A stretch of 64,000 nucleotides of DNA from the NCBI GenBank assembly GCA_017557405.1, contig JAFYYV010000003.1, positions 1-64,000 on the forward strand, read 5' to 3'. A program made the position numbers and the translations under genes. The stretch is from Prevotella sp. GTDB lineage: Bacteria > Bacteroidota > Bacteroidia > Bacteroidales > Bacteroidaceae. Of the stretch, positions 8,080-16,126 are shown piece after piece. The notes beneath the pieces were generated by a model that saw only the letters and a program-made list of their open reading frames with translations, was not told the DNA's origin and ran no database searches. Position 1 is the first letter of the stretch. Each line of letters opens with the position of its first letter.

Positions 8080-8958
8080 ATGCAACTAATTGACGGAAAA
8101 GCAACGGCGGCAGCCATCAAGCTGGAGATTGCCGAGGAAGTGAAAGAAATAATGGCTCGTGGCGGCAAACAACCCCACTTGGCCGCTGTGTTGGTGGGCC
8201 ACGACGGTGGTTCGGAGACCTACGTGAAGAACAAGGTGCTGGCTTGCGAGGCCTGCGGCTTCAAGTCGTCGCTCATCCGCTATGAGGCCGATGTGACCGA
8301 AGAAGAACTCTTGGAGTGCGTGCAACAGCTGAATGAAGACCCTGACGTGGATGGCTTCATTGTTCAGTTGCCGCTGCCGAAGCATATCGATGAGCAGCGT
8401 ATCATTGAGGCCATCGACTACAGGAAGGATGTGGACGGATTCCATCCCATCAACGTGGGCCGTATGGCTATTGGTCTTCCGTGTTTCATCTCAGCCACTC
8501 CGCTGGGCATCCTGACGCTGTTGCGCCGATATGGCATACAGACAAGCGGGAAGAAATGCGTGATTCTCGGCCGCTCGAACATCGTAGGCAAACCGATGGC
8601 ACAGCTGATGATGCAGAAGCAATATGGCGATGCCACAGTGACCGTCTGCCACAGTCATTCAGCCAATCTGAAAGGCGAGTGTCAGCAGGCCGACATCATC
8701 ATCGCAGCCATTGGACGTCCCAACTTTGTGACAGCCGATATGGTGAAGCCAGGTGCTGTTGTCATCGACGTGGGTACCACTCGTGTGCCTGATGCATCGC
8801 GCAAGAGCGGCTATCGTTTGAACGGTGATGTGAAGTTCGATGAAGTTGCTCCGCTCTGTTCGTTCATTACGCCTGTTCCTGGTGGAGTAGGACCGATGAC
8901 CATCTGCTCGTTGATGAAGAATACGCTGTCGGCAGGTAAAAAGGAATACTACAAATGA
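8080..8958 (+). CDS. folD: bifunctional methylenetetrahydrofolate dehydrogenase/cyclohydrolase FolD
   Basis: 292 residues. Interconverts 5,10-methylene-, 5,10-methenyl- and 10-formyl-tetrahydrofolate for purine and formyl-methionine synthesis. The motifs seen are YVKNK (catalytic Lys, about residue 50), [24 protein letters not shown], the NADP-binding [13 protein letters not shown] and [10 protein letters not shown] near the end. It starts 30 bp after ffh. Its TGA overlaps the ATG of the next small gene (ATGA). Confidence 0.98.
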   Translation: MQLIDGKATAAAIKLEIAEEVKEIMARGGKQPHLAAVLVGHDGGSETYVKNKVLACEACGFKSSLIRYEADVTEEELLECVQQLNEDPDVDGFIVQLPLPKHIDEQRIIEAIDYRKDVDGFHPINVGRMAIGLPCFISATPLGILTLLRRYGIQTSGKKCVILGRSNIVGKPMAQLMMQKQYGDATVTVCHSHSANLKGECQQADIIIAAIGRPNFVTADMVKPGAVVIDVGTTRVPDASRKSGYRLNGDVKFDEVAPLCSFITPVPGGVGPMTICSLMKNTLSAGKKEYYK

Positions 8959-9134
8959 CGGCAGAGGAATTCTACAATCTTGGCAACGAGTATCGCCGGA
9001 AAGGAGACTGGCAGCAAGCCTTGAACAACTACATGGAGGCGATTGCCTTGGACGCTGAGAGTCCTGCTGTGGAGGCGAAGAAGATGTTGGAGGATATTTT
9101 GGATTTTTATCATAAAGACGCTTATAACCCTTAA
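8955..9134 (+). CDS. 59-residue single-TPR microprotein
   Basis: A small gene, ATG overlapping the folD stop (ATGA) and ending 11 bp before korD. The product is [20 protein letters not shown] followed by [13 protein letters not shown] and a charged helix ending FYHKDAYNP. Residues 4-36 form one tetratricopeptide repeat (YxxGNxYRxxGDWxxALxxYxxAIxLD) plus a capping helix. There is no signal peptide. Because it is embedded in the oxidoreductase operon, it may be an assembly or scaffolding partner of the Kor complex; that is inference from position. Short length is compensated by perfect operon spacing on both sides. Confidence 0.85.
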   Translation: MTAEEFYNLGNEYRRKGDWQQALNNYMEAIALDAESPAVEAKKMLEDILDFYHKDAYNP

Positions 9135-9145
9135 AACCAAGTGAT

Positions 9146-9379
9146 ATGGGAAAGATAAAAGGAGCCATCGTGGTGAACACCGACCGCTGCAAAGGATGCC
9201 AGTTGTGCATCGTTGCTTGCCCGAAGAAGGTCATTGCTTTGGCAGACAAGAAAGTGAACGTGCATGGATATCCCTATGTGGAGCCTGCACAGCCTGAAGA
9301 GTGCATCGGTTGCGCCTCTTGCGCCATCGTATGCCCTGATGGATGTATTACTGTTTACAAAAAGCGAATGGAGGACTGA
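9146..9379 (+). CDS. korD: 2-oxoacid:ferredoxin oxidoreductase, delta (ferredoxin-like) subunit
   Basis: 77 residues carrying two 4Fe-4S motifs: CKGCQLCIVACP (about 15-26) and CIGCASCAIVCP (about 52-63). It passes electrons from the thiamine-diphosphate centre of the catalytic subunits to external ferredoxin. First of four oxidoreductase subunit genes with 3-bp or overlapping junctions. The exact substrate (2-oxoglutarate or branched-chain 2-oxoacid) cannot be fixed from this subunit. Confidence 0.93.
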   Translation: MGKIKGAIVVNTDRCKGCQLCIVACPKKVIALADKKVNVHGYPYVEPAQPEECIGCASCAIVCPDGCITVYKKRMED

Positions 9380-9382
9380 TCA

Positions 9383-10462
9383 ATGGAAAAGAAGGAAGTC
9401 GTATTGATGAAAGGCAATGAGGCCATTGCCCATGCAGCCATTCGATGTGGATGTGACGGATACTTTGGTTATCCCATCACACCGCAAAGTGAGGTGATTG
9501 AGACGTTGGCTGAACTGAAGCCTTGGGAGACCACTGGAATGGTGGTGCTGCAGGCTGAGAGTGAGGTGGCGTCGATTAACATGATTTATGGTGGTGCTGG
9601 AACTGGCAAGCGTGTGATGACATCGAGTTCTTCACCTGGTGTCGCTTTGATGCAGGAAGGTATTGCCTATATGGCTGGCGCCGAACTGCCTGGTGTGTTT
9701 GTGAACGTGCAGCGTGGTGGTCCTGGATTGGGAACCATCCAGCCCTCGCAGAGCGACTATTTCCAAGCTACGCGTGGTGGTGGTAATGGCGACTATTACG
9801 TCATCGTGCTGGCTCCCAACTCGGTGCAGGAAATGGCCGACTTCGTGGATTTGGCTTTCGAGTTGGCTTTCAAATATCGCAATCCAGCCATGATTCTTTC
9901 CGATGGTGTCATCGGTCAGATGATGGAGAAGGTGGTGTTGCCGCCATACAAGCCTCGTCGCACGGAAGAGGAAATCAAGCGTGAATGCCCGTGGGCTACT
10001 TTCGGACGCACGAAAGATCGCGAACCGAATATCATCACTTCGTTGGAGCTGAAGCCTGAGGTGATGGAGCAGAAGAACCTGCATCTGCAAGCGAAATATC
10101 AGCAGATCAAGGAGAACGAGGTGCGCTATGAGACGCAGAACATGGACGGAGCGGAATATATGATTGTCGCTTTCGGAAGTGCTGCTCGTATCGCCCAGAA
10201 GGCCATCGAACTGGCTGAGGAAGAAGGTTTAAAGGTCGGCTTGTTCCGTCCTATCACCTTGTGGCCGTTCCCCGAGAAGGAGATTGCTGCTGCCGCTAAA
10301 GGAAAACGTGGCGTACTTGTTGTTGAGATCAACGCCGGCCAGATGGTCGAGGATGTGCGTCTCTCTGTGAATGGTGAAGAGCCTGTGGCTCATTTTGGTC
10401 GTTTGGGTGGTATCGTTCCCGAACCAGATGAAATTGTTAAAGCATTGAAGGAGAAATTCTAA
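9383..10462 (+). CDS. korA: 2-oxoacid:ferredoxin oxidoreductase, alpha subunit (KorA/VorB type)
   Basis: 359 residues. Pyrimidine-binding and transketolase C-like subunit that, with KorB, oxidatively decarboxylates a 2-oxoacid to acyl-CoA. The motifs include GNEAIAHAAIRCGCDGYFGYPITPQ and the region MTSSSSPGVALMQEGIAYMAGAE. In anaerobic Bacteroidota the four-subunit enzyme with a separate ferredoxin usually acts on 2-oxoglutarate; VorB-type annotation (3-methyl-2-oxobutanoate) is equally used for this sequence class. Its TAA overlaps the korB ATG by one base. Confidence 0.93.
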   Translation: MEKKEVVLMKGNEAIAHAAIRCGCDGYFGYPITPQSEVIETLAELKPWETTGMVVLQAESEVASINMIYGGAGTGKRVMTSSSSPGVALMQEGIAYMAGAELPGVFVNVQRGGPGLGTIQPSQSDYFQATRGGGNGDYYVIVLAPNSVQEMADFVDLAFELAFKYRNPAMILSDGVIGQMMEKVVLPPYKPRRTEEEIKRECPWATFGRTKDREPNIITSLELKPEVMEQKNLHLQAKYQQIKENEVRYETQNMDGAEYMIVAFGSAARIAQKAIELAEEEGLKVGLFRPITLWPFPEKEIAAAAKGKRGVLVVEINAGQMVEDVRLSVNGEEPVAHFGRLGGIVPEPDEIVKALKEKF

Positions 10463-11226
10463 TGGAAAACGAAATCATTGCACCAGAGAATCTGGTATAT
10501 AAGAAACCGAGCTTGATGAACGACGTGACAATGCACTATTGTCCTGGTTGTTCGCATGGTGTTGTGCATAAACTCGTGGCCGAGGTGATTGAAGAGATGG
10601 GTATGGAGGAGAAGACTGTGGGCGTTTCGCCTGTGGGATGCTCTGTGTTTGCCTATCGCTACCTCGACATCGATTGGCAGGAAGCCGCTCACGGTCGTGC
10701 TCCCGCTTTGGCGACAGCCATCAAGCGCTTGTGGCCCGACAGACTTGTCTTCACCTATCAGGGTGATGGCGACTTGGCTTGTATCGGTACTGCCGAGACC
10801 ATTCATGCTTTGAATCGTGGCGAAAACATCACCATGATTTTCATCAACAATGCCATTTACGGTATGACGGGTGGTCAGATGGCTCCTACGACACTCATTG
10901 GTCAGAAGACATCCACTTGCCCTTATGGTCGTGAGCCTTCTATTCACGGCTATCCTCTCAACATCACCGACCTTGCCTCTCGTCTTGAAGGCACATGCTT
11001 CGTGTCGCGTCAGAGTGTGGAGTCGGTTCCTTCCATTCGTAAGGCGAAGGCTGCCATCCGCAAGGCTTTCGAGGCTTCGATGGCTGGCAAAGGCTCGTCG
11101 CTTGTGGAGATTGTGTCAACCTGTAATAGTGGTTGGAAACTCTCTCCTGTGAAGGCTAATGAGTGGATGAAGGAGCATATGTTTGAAAAATACGTGAAAG
11201 GCGATTTAAAAGACACAACGGTATGA
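10462..11226 (+). CDS. korB: 2-oxoacid:ferredoxin oxidoreductase, beta (TPP-binding) subunit
   Basis: 254 residues. Carries the thiamine diphosphate site: HYCPGCSHG near the N-terminus, and GDGDLACIGTAETIHALNRGENITMIFINNAIYG, which has the GDG...NN metal/TPP motif. Partner of KorA. The stop overlaps the korC start (ATGA). Confidence 0.95.
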   Translation: MENEIIAPENLVYKKPSLMNDVTMHYCPGCSHGVVHKLVAEVIEEMGMEEKTVGVSPVGCSVFAYRYLDIDWQEAAHGRAPALATAIKRLWPDRLVFTYQGDGDLACIGTAETIHALNRGENITMIFINNAIYGMTGGQMAPTTLIGQKTSTCPYGREPSIHGYPLNITDLASRLEGTCFVSRQSVESVPSIRKAKAAIRKAFEASMAGKGSSLVEIVSTCNSGWKLSPVKANEWMKEHMFEKYVKGDLKDTTV

Positions 11227-11768
11227 AAAAGGAAATCATCATTTCAGGATTCGGAGGACAGGGTGTCCTCTCGATGGGAAAGATATTGGCCTATTCGGGC
11301 TTAATGGAAGACAAAGAGGTCACATGGATGCCCGCGTATGGACCTGAGCAGCGTGGTGGAACGGCAAATGTGACGGTCATCGTCAGCGATGACCCCATCT
11401 CGTCGCCCATCCTCAGCCAGTACGATGTGGCCATTGTGCTCAATCAGCCTTCACTTGACAAGTTCTTGCCAAAAGTGAAACCTGGCGGAATGCTCATTTA
11501 CGATGGTTTTGGTATTATCAACGCACCCAAGCGCGATGATATTCATATCTATCAGATTGATGCTATGGACAAGGCTGCGGAGATGAAGAACTCCAAGGTC
11601 TTCAACATGATTGTCCTTGGTGGATTGCTGAAGGTTTGTCCGATCGTTAGCACGGACGGACTGCAGAAGGCTCTCTACAAGACGCTGCCTGAGCGCCACC
11701 ACCACTTGATTCCTCTGAACATGGAGGCTGTGGAGCAAGGAATGAGCATCATCGAACAACATCAGTAA
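11223..11768 (+). CDS. korC: 2-oxoacid:ferredoxin oxidoreductase, gamma subunit
   Basis: 181 residues with the gamma-subunit fold (ISGFGGQGVLSMGKILAYSG at the N-terminus, then the conserved MPAYGPEQRGGTANVTV). It binds the CoA/acyl side of the reaction. Last gene of the operon, followed by a hairpin terminator at 11813-11850. Confidence 0.95.
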   Translation: MKKEIIISGFGGQGVLSMGKILAYSGLMEDKEVTWMPAYGPEQRGGTANVTVIVSDDPISSPILSQYDVAIVLNQPSLDKFLPKVKPGGMLIYDGFGIINAPKRDDIHIYQIDAMDKAAEMKNSKVFNMIVLGGLLKVCPIVSTDGLQKALYKTLPERHHHLIPLNMEAVEQGMSIIEQHQ

Positions 11769-11812
11769 TCGTTTTAACTCATTTTTTTTATTACTCTCTA
11801 ATTATGCGATTT

Positions 11813-11850
11813 AAAGGCTCGGCTGCAGACGATTGCACCCGGGCCTTTTT
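11813..11850 (+). terminator. intrinsic terminator of the kor operon
   Basis: A 10-bp stem with one G-U pair: AAAGGCTCGG (11813-11822) with CCGGGCCTTT (11839-11848), followed by a short T tract to 11850. It is 44 bp past korC. Confidence 0.75.
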
Positions 11851-11887
11851 GAAGTGTAAGGAGAGTGTTTGACGGGAAGATTGACGA

Positions 11888-13012
11888 ATGAAAAAGATAT
11901 TTCTTTGTATTCTGGCCTCGCTGTTGTTCATTAGCGTGCATGCTCAAGGACTACCTTCTGATGGTCCGTTGACTGTACGACCTTTGTTGCAACAGCTTGG
12001 TGAACGTTTGTTGAATGGAAAGACAGGAAGCGTTGTGGCCATCAAGCCTGCCACAGGCGAGATCATCTGCCTTGTGACCAATTCTCCGACAGGATTCAAT
12101 GTGGATTTGGCGATAGCAAAGCCTTATGCTCCTGGCTCCACTTTCAAGACGGCACAGGCTCTTGTGATGTTGACGGAAGGAAGCATTACTCCGGATATGA
12201 CCATTGATTGCTCGGAAGGATTCACCGATGGCAATATTCATGTGGGTTGCCACAAGCATCGTTCTCCGTTGGCATTGGTGGATGCAATCGCCATCTCTTG
12301 CAATACTTGGTTCTTGACGACCTTTGCCAGCATGCTGAACGACAAATTCATGTACGAGACTCCTTCTGAAGCCATCACAGCGTGGAATGCTCACATGCGA
12401 AGCATGGGACTCGGTGGACCTCTCGGCGTTGATATTGCTGGAGAGAAGGGCGGCTTGTTGGCAAACGTAAACTATCTGAATCGTCGTTATCCCAAAGGAT
12501 GGGATGGGAAGACAATCATGTGGGCTGGAATGGGACAAGGAGATATTACGCTCACCCCTCTGCAACTTTGCAACCTTGCGACCGTCATTGCCAACAGGGG
12601 TTTTTATTATCCGCCTCATATTCATCAAGCAACTGAATCGCGTCCACTTGCCCAACGTTATCTTACTCCTCGTCAGTCTACTATTGCGGCAGATGCTTTC
12701 CCTATTGTTGTTGAAGGAATGCGTCAAGCGGTTTTGAAAGGGACTGCTACTTCCATCAATACTGCCGATTACCCTATTTGTGGCAAGACAGGAACGGTGG
12801 AGAACTCAGGTGCAGACCATTCCGCTTTTATCGGTTTTGCCCCTATGAACAATCCGCAGATAGCCATTGCTGTCTTTATTGAGCACGGCGGGTGGGGAGC
12901 CGATATGGCGGCTCCAATCGGTGGTCTCATTATTGAGGAGTATTTGAAAGGCAAACTGTCTACTCAGTCAGAGGCTCGTGCCAAACGGATTGCGCAGAGC
13001 AAGACTAAGTGA
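11888..13012 (+). CDS. secreted transpeptidase-only penicillin-binding protein
   Basis: 374 residues. A cleavable-looking signal peptide (1-19, ending VHAQ) is followed directly by a penicillin-binding transpeptidase domain with all three active-site motifs: STFK (S84, K87), SCN (137-139) and KTG (300-302), plus VDIAGEKGG and WAGMGQGDITLTPLQL typical of PBP2/FtsI-class enzymes. A normal class B PBP is about 600 residues or longer, with a membrane anchor and a PBP-dimer domain. Both are absent, leaving a soluble periplasmic transpeptidase. The active-site serine and lysine are intact, so it may act as a carboxypeptidase, transpeptidase or beta-lactam-binding accessory. It stands alone between two terminators. 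Confidence 0.85.
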   Translation: MKKIFLCILASLLFISVHAQGLPSDGPLTVRPLLQQLGERLLNGKTGSVVAIKPATGEIICLVTNSPTGFNVDLAIAKPYAPGSTFKTAQALVMLTEGSITPDMTIDCSEGFTDGNIHVGCHKHRSPLALVDAIAISCNTWFLTTFASMLNDKFMYETPSEAITAWNAHMRSMGLGGPLGVDIAGEKGGLLANVNYLNRRYPKGWDGKTIMWAGMGQGDITLTPLQLCNLATVIANRGFYYPPHIHQATESRPLAQRYLTPRQSTIAADAFPIVVEGMRQAVLKGTATSINTADYPICGKTGTVENSGADHSAFIGFAPMNNPQIAIAVFIEHGGWGADMAAPIGGLIIEEYLKGKLSTQSEARAKRIAQSKTK

Positions 13013-13035
13013 TTCATTATTGCCCTCACACTTTG

Positions 13036-13096
13036 CAAAAGCATAGCTTTGACATAATGAAAGCATAGCTTTGACACAACAAAAGCATAGCTTTAG
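13036..13096. repeat. 22-bp-phase palindrome array B
   Basis: Three units begin at 13036, 13058 and 13080, with a core close to CAAAAGCATAGCTTTGA and 5-bp spacers (CATAA, CACAA). AAAGC-ATA-GCTTT is a palindrome in each. The last unit forms the 5' arm of the following bidirectional terminator. Confidence 0.8.
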
Positions 13097-13126
13097 TTCA
13101 CCTAATACTATGCTTTTATCTTTTTA
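13081..13126. terminator. bidirectional terminator between convergent genes
   Basis: A perfect 10-bp inverted repeat AAAAGCATAG (13081-13090) / CTATGCTTTT (13108-13117), with additional inner TTAG/CTAA pairing, is followed by a T-rich run to 13126. It separates the PBP gene (+) from thiL (-). The stem is built from the last unit of array B. Confidence 0.75.
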
Positions 13127-13144
13127 TCTAACAAGGAAGAGATT

Positions 13145-14209
13145 CTAGAGCGGATTCCAACCTTGTGCTTTGATCTCAAACTCCTGACCATCACGGGCGA
13201 TGAGCATAGAACCAAGTTCGGCTCGTGTTACATGACCAATCAGGTGCACACCATCTATTTGCTCGATTTTCTCGTGGTCGCCAATAGGAACAGTGAAAAG
13301 CAGTTCGTAGTCTTCACCTCCGTTGAGGGCGCAGGTGGTGACATTCATGTTGAACTCTTCGGCCATCACAGCAGTTTGGTAGTCGATGGGGATGTTCTTC
13401 TCGTAGATGCGACAACTGCAGTTGCTCTGCTTGCAAATGTGCAGTAGTTCGCTGGAAAGACCATCGCTGATGTCCATCATCGAGGTGGGACGTATGCCAG
13501 CTTGTCTTAGCTGTTCGATTATGTCTCCGCGTGCTTCGGGTTGGAGTTGTCGTTGAAGGAGGTATTCCTTTCCAGCAAAGTCGGGTTGGAAGTCGGGCAT
13601 CGGATGTTGAGTGTCAGGCGTCGGATGCTTTTTCTGATGTTCGTTGAGCATCTGATAATACACCGCTTTCTCGCGTTCCAACAATTGCAATCCCATGTAG
13701 GCAGCACCTAAATCACCACTCACGCAAATCAAGTCGGTGTCGTGTGCACCATTGCGATAGACGATGTCTTCATGCTGTGCTTCACCGATACAAGTGATGG
13801 AAATGGCGAGTCCTGTGAGCGATGTGGTAGTGTCGCCACCTACAATGTCCACATTCCACTTCTGACAAGCTTCGCGCAGTCCGGCATAGAATTCCTCGAG
13901 GTCTTCCACCGTGAAGCGTTTGCTGAGAGCGATGCTCACAATCATTTGGCGGGGCATACCGTTCATGGCGAAGATGTCGCTGAGGTTGACCATAGCCGAC
14001 TTATATCCAAGATGACGCATGGAGATATAAGTGAGGTCGAAATGGATGCCCTCCATGAGCATGTCGGTGGTGACAAGCACTTCGCTATTGGGGTAGGAGA
14101 GAACAGCGCAGTCGTCTCCCACACCATACTTCGTGGAATCGTTTTGTGGTTTTATGTCTTTCGTGAGATGGTCGATGAGACCAAATTCTCCAAGTTTCGC
14201 AATGTCCAT
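13145..14209 (-). CDS. thiL: thiamine-monophosphate kinase
   Basis: 354 residues. Phosphorylates thiamine monophosphate to thiamine diphosphate, the cofactor used by the nearby KorB. Motifs: GEFGLIDHL at the start, GVGDDCAVL, TTDMLMEGIHF, GDTTTSLTGLAISIT, SGDLGAAYMGLQLL and MDISDGLSSEL. Between LLEREKAVYYQML and the conserved AGKEYLLQRQLQPEAR lies an unusual stretch, HQKKHPTPDTQHPMPDFQ. Its DNA (about 13592-13640) looks like the CCCAACACC-type spacer repeats of this genome inserted in frame. Last gene of the sppA-lpxK-pnp-thiL set. Confidence 0.95.
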   Translation of the reverse strand: MDIAKLGEFGLIDHLTKDIKPQNDSTKYGVGDDCAVLSYPNSEVLVTTDMLMEGIHFDLTYISMRHLGYKSAMVNLSDIFAMNGMPRQMIVSIALSKRFTVEDLEEFYAGLREACQKWNVDIVGGDTTTSLTGLAISITCIGEAQHEDIVYRNGAHDTDLICVSGDLGAAYMGLQLLEREKAVYYQMLNEHQKKHPTPDTQHPMPDFQPDFAGKEYLLQRQLQPEARGDIIEQLRQAGIRPTSMMDISDGLSSELLHICKQSNCSCRIYEKNIPIDYQTAVMAEEFNMNVTTCALNGGEDYELLFTVPIGDHEKIEQIDGVHLIGHVTRAELGSMLIARDGQEFEIKAQGWNPL

Positions 14210-14246
14210 TTATGGGTGATAGGTGTTGGGTGTTGGGGGATAGTGT

Positions 14247-15056
14247 TTACGAACGCTTGATGATTTCGCGCATGATTTCGGTCATGATGGGTTGTGCGGC
14301 ATTTGCTGCCAACTGAACTTCTTCATGACTGACTTCTACAGGTACGTCGAATCCACCCAAATCGGTGATGATGCTGACGCCGAATGTGCGAATGCCACAA
14401 TGATGAGCCACGATGACCTCAGGCACGGTGCTCATTCCCACTGCATCGCCTCCAAGAATCCGATACATGCGATATTCGGCTGGAGTCTCGAAGGTAGGAC
14501 CTTGCACAGCGACATAAACACCATGCTGCAAGTGGATGTTCTTTTCTTTGGCGATTTGGTCAGCCAACGCAATGAGTTCGTGGCTATAAGGCTCATGCAT
14601 GTCGGGGAATCGTGGACCGGTAGGCAGGTTGGGACCATGAAGCGGATGCTCGGGCATCATGTTGATGTGGTCGGTGATAATCATCACATCTCCGATTTTG
14701 AATTCAGGATTCATGCCACCCGCAGCATTGCTGACGAAGAGCGTCTCAATGCCCAACTCGCGCATCACACGAACGGGGAATGTGACATCCTTCATGTTGT
14801 AGCCTTCGTAGAAATGGAAACGACCTTGCATGGCCATGATGTCTTTTCCACCGAGTTTTCCAAATATGAGTTTTCCGCTATGCCCCTCCACTGTTGACAC
14901 AGGGAAGTTGGGGATTTCCGCATAGGGGAATTCGTACGTGTCAGTTATTTCTGAAGCTAATTGTCCGAGGCCTGTCCCCAGAATGATGGCTGTCCTTGGG
15001 CTTGTTGTCATCCTTTGGCTTAACCAGGATGCTGTTTCTTGAATTTTTGCGTACAT
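14247..15056 (-). CDS. purine nucleoside phosphorylase (trimeric, PNP-I)
   Basis: 269 residues. Splits inosine and guanosine (and deoxy forms) with phosphate for purine salvage. Motifs: GTGLGQLASEI (phosphate loop), FPVSTVEGHSGKL, MQGRFHFYEGY, SNAAGGMNPEF and GGDAVGMSTVPEVIVAHHCGI. The ATG at 15056 lies inside the 3' end of lpxK; the first 39 codons are shared in a different frame. The N-terminus up to GTGLG is conserved in length, so the start is credible. Confidence 0.95.
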   Translation of the reverse strand: MYAKIQETASWLSQRMTTSPRTAIILGTGLGQLASEITDTYEFPYAEIPNFPVSTVEGHSGKLIFGKLGGKDIMAMQGRFHFYEGYNMKDVTFPVRVMRELGIETLFVSNAAGGMNPEFKIGDVMIITDHINMMPEHPLHGPNLPTGPRFPDMHEPYSHELIALADQIAKEKNIHLQHGVYVAVQGPTFETPAEYRMYRILGGDAVGMSTVPEVIVAHHCGIRTFGVSIITDLGGFDVPVEVSHEEVQLAANAAQPIMTEIMREIIKRS

Positions 15057-16122
15057 AACTGATGATTTTTGAGTTGAAGTCTTCTTCTTGTTCGAGCATG
15101 AACTTGATGTGGACGGGTAGAATGTAAATGTTGTTCTTTACCTCGTCGCTCAATCCTTCGACGTTCTCAAGTCTAACGGCGTCTTTCTCCGTTGTGATGA
15201 TGATTTTCGGAGAGGCCATCTCTTCAAACGTCTCATTGATTAGTCTAATATCCTTGGACTTGAAGTTGTGATGATCGCCGAAGGTAAGCGACTGGATATT
15301 ATCCGTGTAAGGTTGAAGGTCGAGCATCATCTGCTTGGGCGAAGCAATACCTGTGAGAAGCATCACATTCTGCTCTTTGATATCGTCAAGTGGGATGCTA
15401 GGTTTGTCGTCTGCGAAGATGGGTTTCAGTTTTTCGTATTCCAATGTCGTGAAATACAAATCTTGATAGGGATACAGGCTCATCGTCTTCGTCAGTACAC
15501 GGAACTCCATAGGTTTCAAGTCTCTTGGGCATTTCGTGATGATGACGATGTCGGCTCTCGACTTACCCTTCATAGGCTCGCGCAATCTGCCTGCTGGAAG
15601 CAGTTTGTCGTAGATGAGAAGGCGATGATAGTCCACGAGCAACATATTGATGCCTGGTTTTACATAGCGATGTTGGAAGGCGTCGTCGAGTAGAATGACG
15701 TCAACGTCCGATGTGGCAGAATCCGTTGTGAGGTTGTCGATGCCTCTGCAACGATCCTTGTCCACAGCAATGTATGCATCAGGAAACTTCTGAAGCATTT
15801 GGAACGGTTCGTCTCCAATGTCAGCAACAGTACTATCCTTGTCGGCCAACACAAACCCTTTCGTTTTGCGTTTGTATCCTCGAGACAAGATGGCAACCTT
15901 CACCTTGTCTTGCAACAAGCGGATGAGATATTCGACATGCGGCGTCTTACCCGAGCCACCCACCGTGATGTTGCCAACGGCGATGACTGGGATATTGAAC
16001 GCGCGGCTCTTCAGGATTCCGAAGTCGAACAGTTGGTTGCGCAACCTGACGGCTGCGCCATAAAACCAACTGAAAGGCGTGAGCCATTCGTTTACTTTTA
16101 TAAAATCGCCTTCGGTTCGCAT
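14941..16122 (-). CDS. lpxK: tetraacyldisaccharide 4'-kinase LpxK
   Basis: 393 residues. Inner-membrane kinase that phosphorylates the lipid A disaccharide at the 4' position. N-terminal membrane-associated region (VNEWLTPFSWFYGAAVRLRN), Walker A-like GNITVGGSGKTPHVEYL, then LSRGYKRKTKGF, DEPFQMLQKFP and DDAFQHRYVKPG. The last 25-30 residues (ILVKPKDDNKPKDSHHSG...) are low-complexity and overlap pnp by 116 bp, suggesting that an original stop was lost. Begins 4 bp after the sppA stop. Confidence 0.95.
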   Translation of the reverse strand: MRTEGDFIKVNEWLTPFSWFYGAAVRLRNQLFDFGILKSRAFNIPVIAVGNITVGGSGKTPHVEYLIRLLQDKVKVAILSRGYKRKTKGFVLADKDSTVADIGDEPFQMLQKFPDAYIAVDKDRCRGIDNLTTDSATSDVDVILLDDAFQHRYVKPGINMLLVDYHRLLIYDKLLPAGRLREPMKGKSRADIVIITKCPRDLKPMEFRVLTKTMSLYPYQDLYFTTLEYEKLKPIFADDKPSIPLDDIKEQNVMLLTGIASPKQMMLDLQPYTDNIQSLTFGDHHNFKSKDIRLINETFEEMASPKIIITTEKDAVRLENVEGLSDEVKNNIYILPVHIKFMLEQEEDFNSKIISYVRKNSRNSILVKPKDDNKPKDSHHSGDRPRTISFRNN

Positions 16123-16126
16123 GTTT

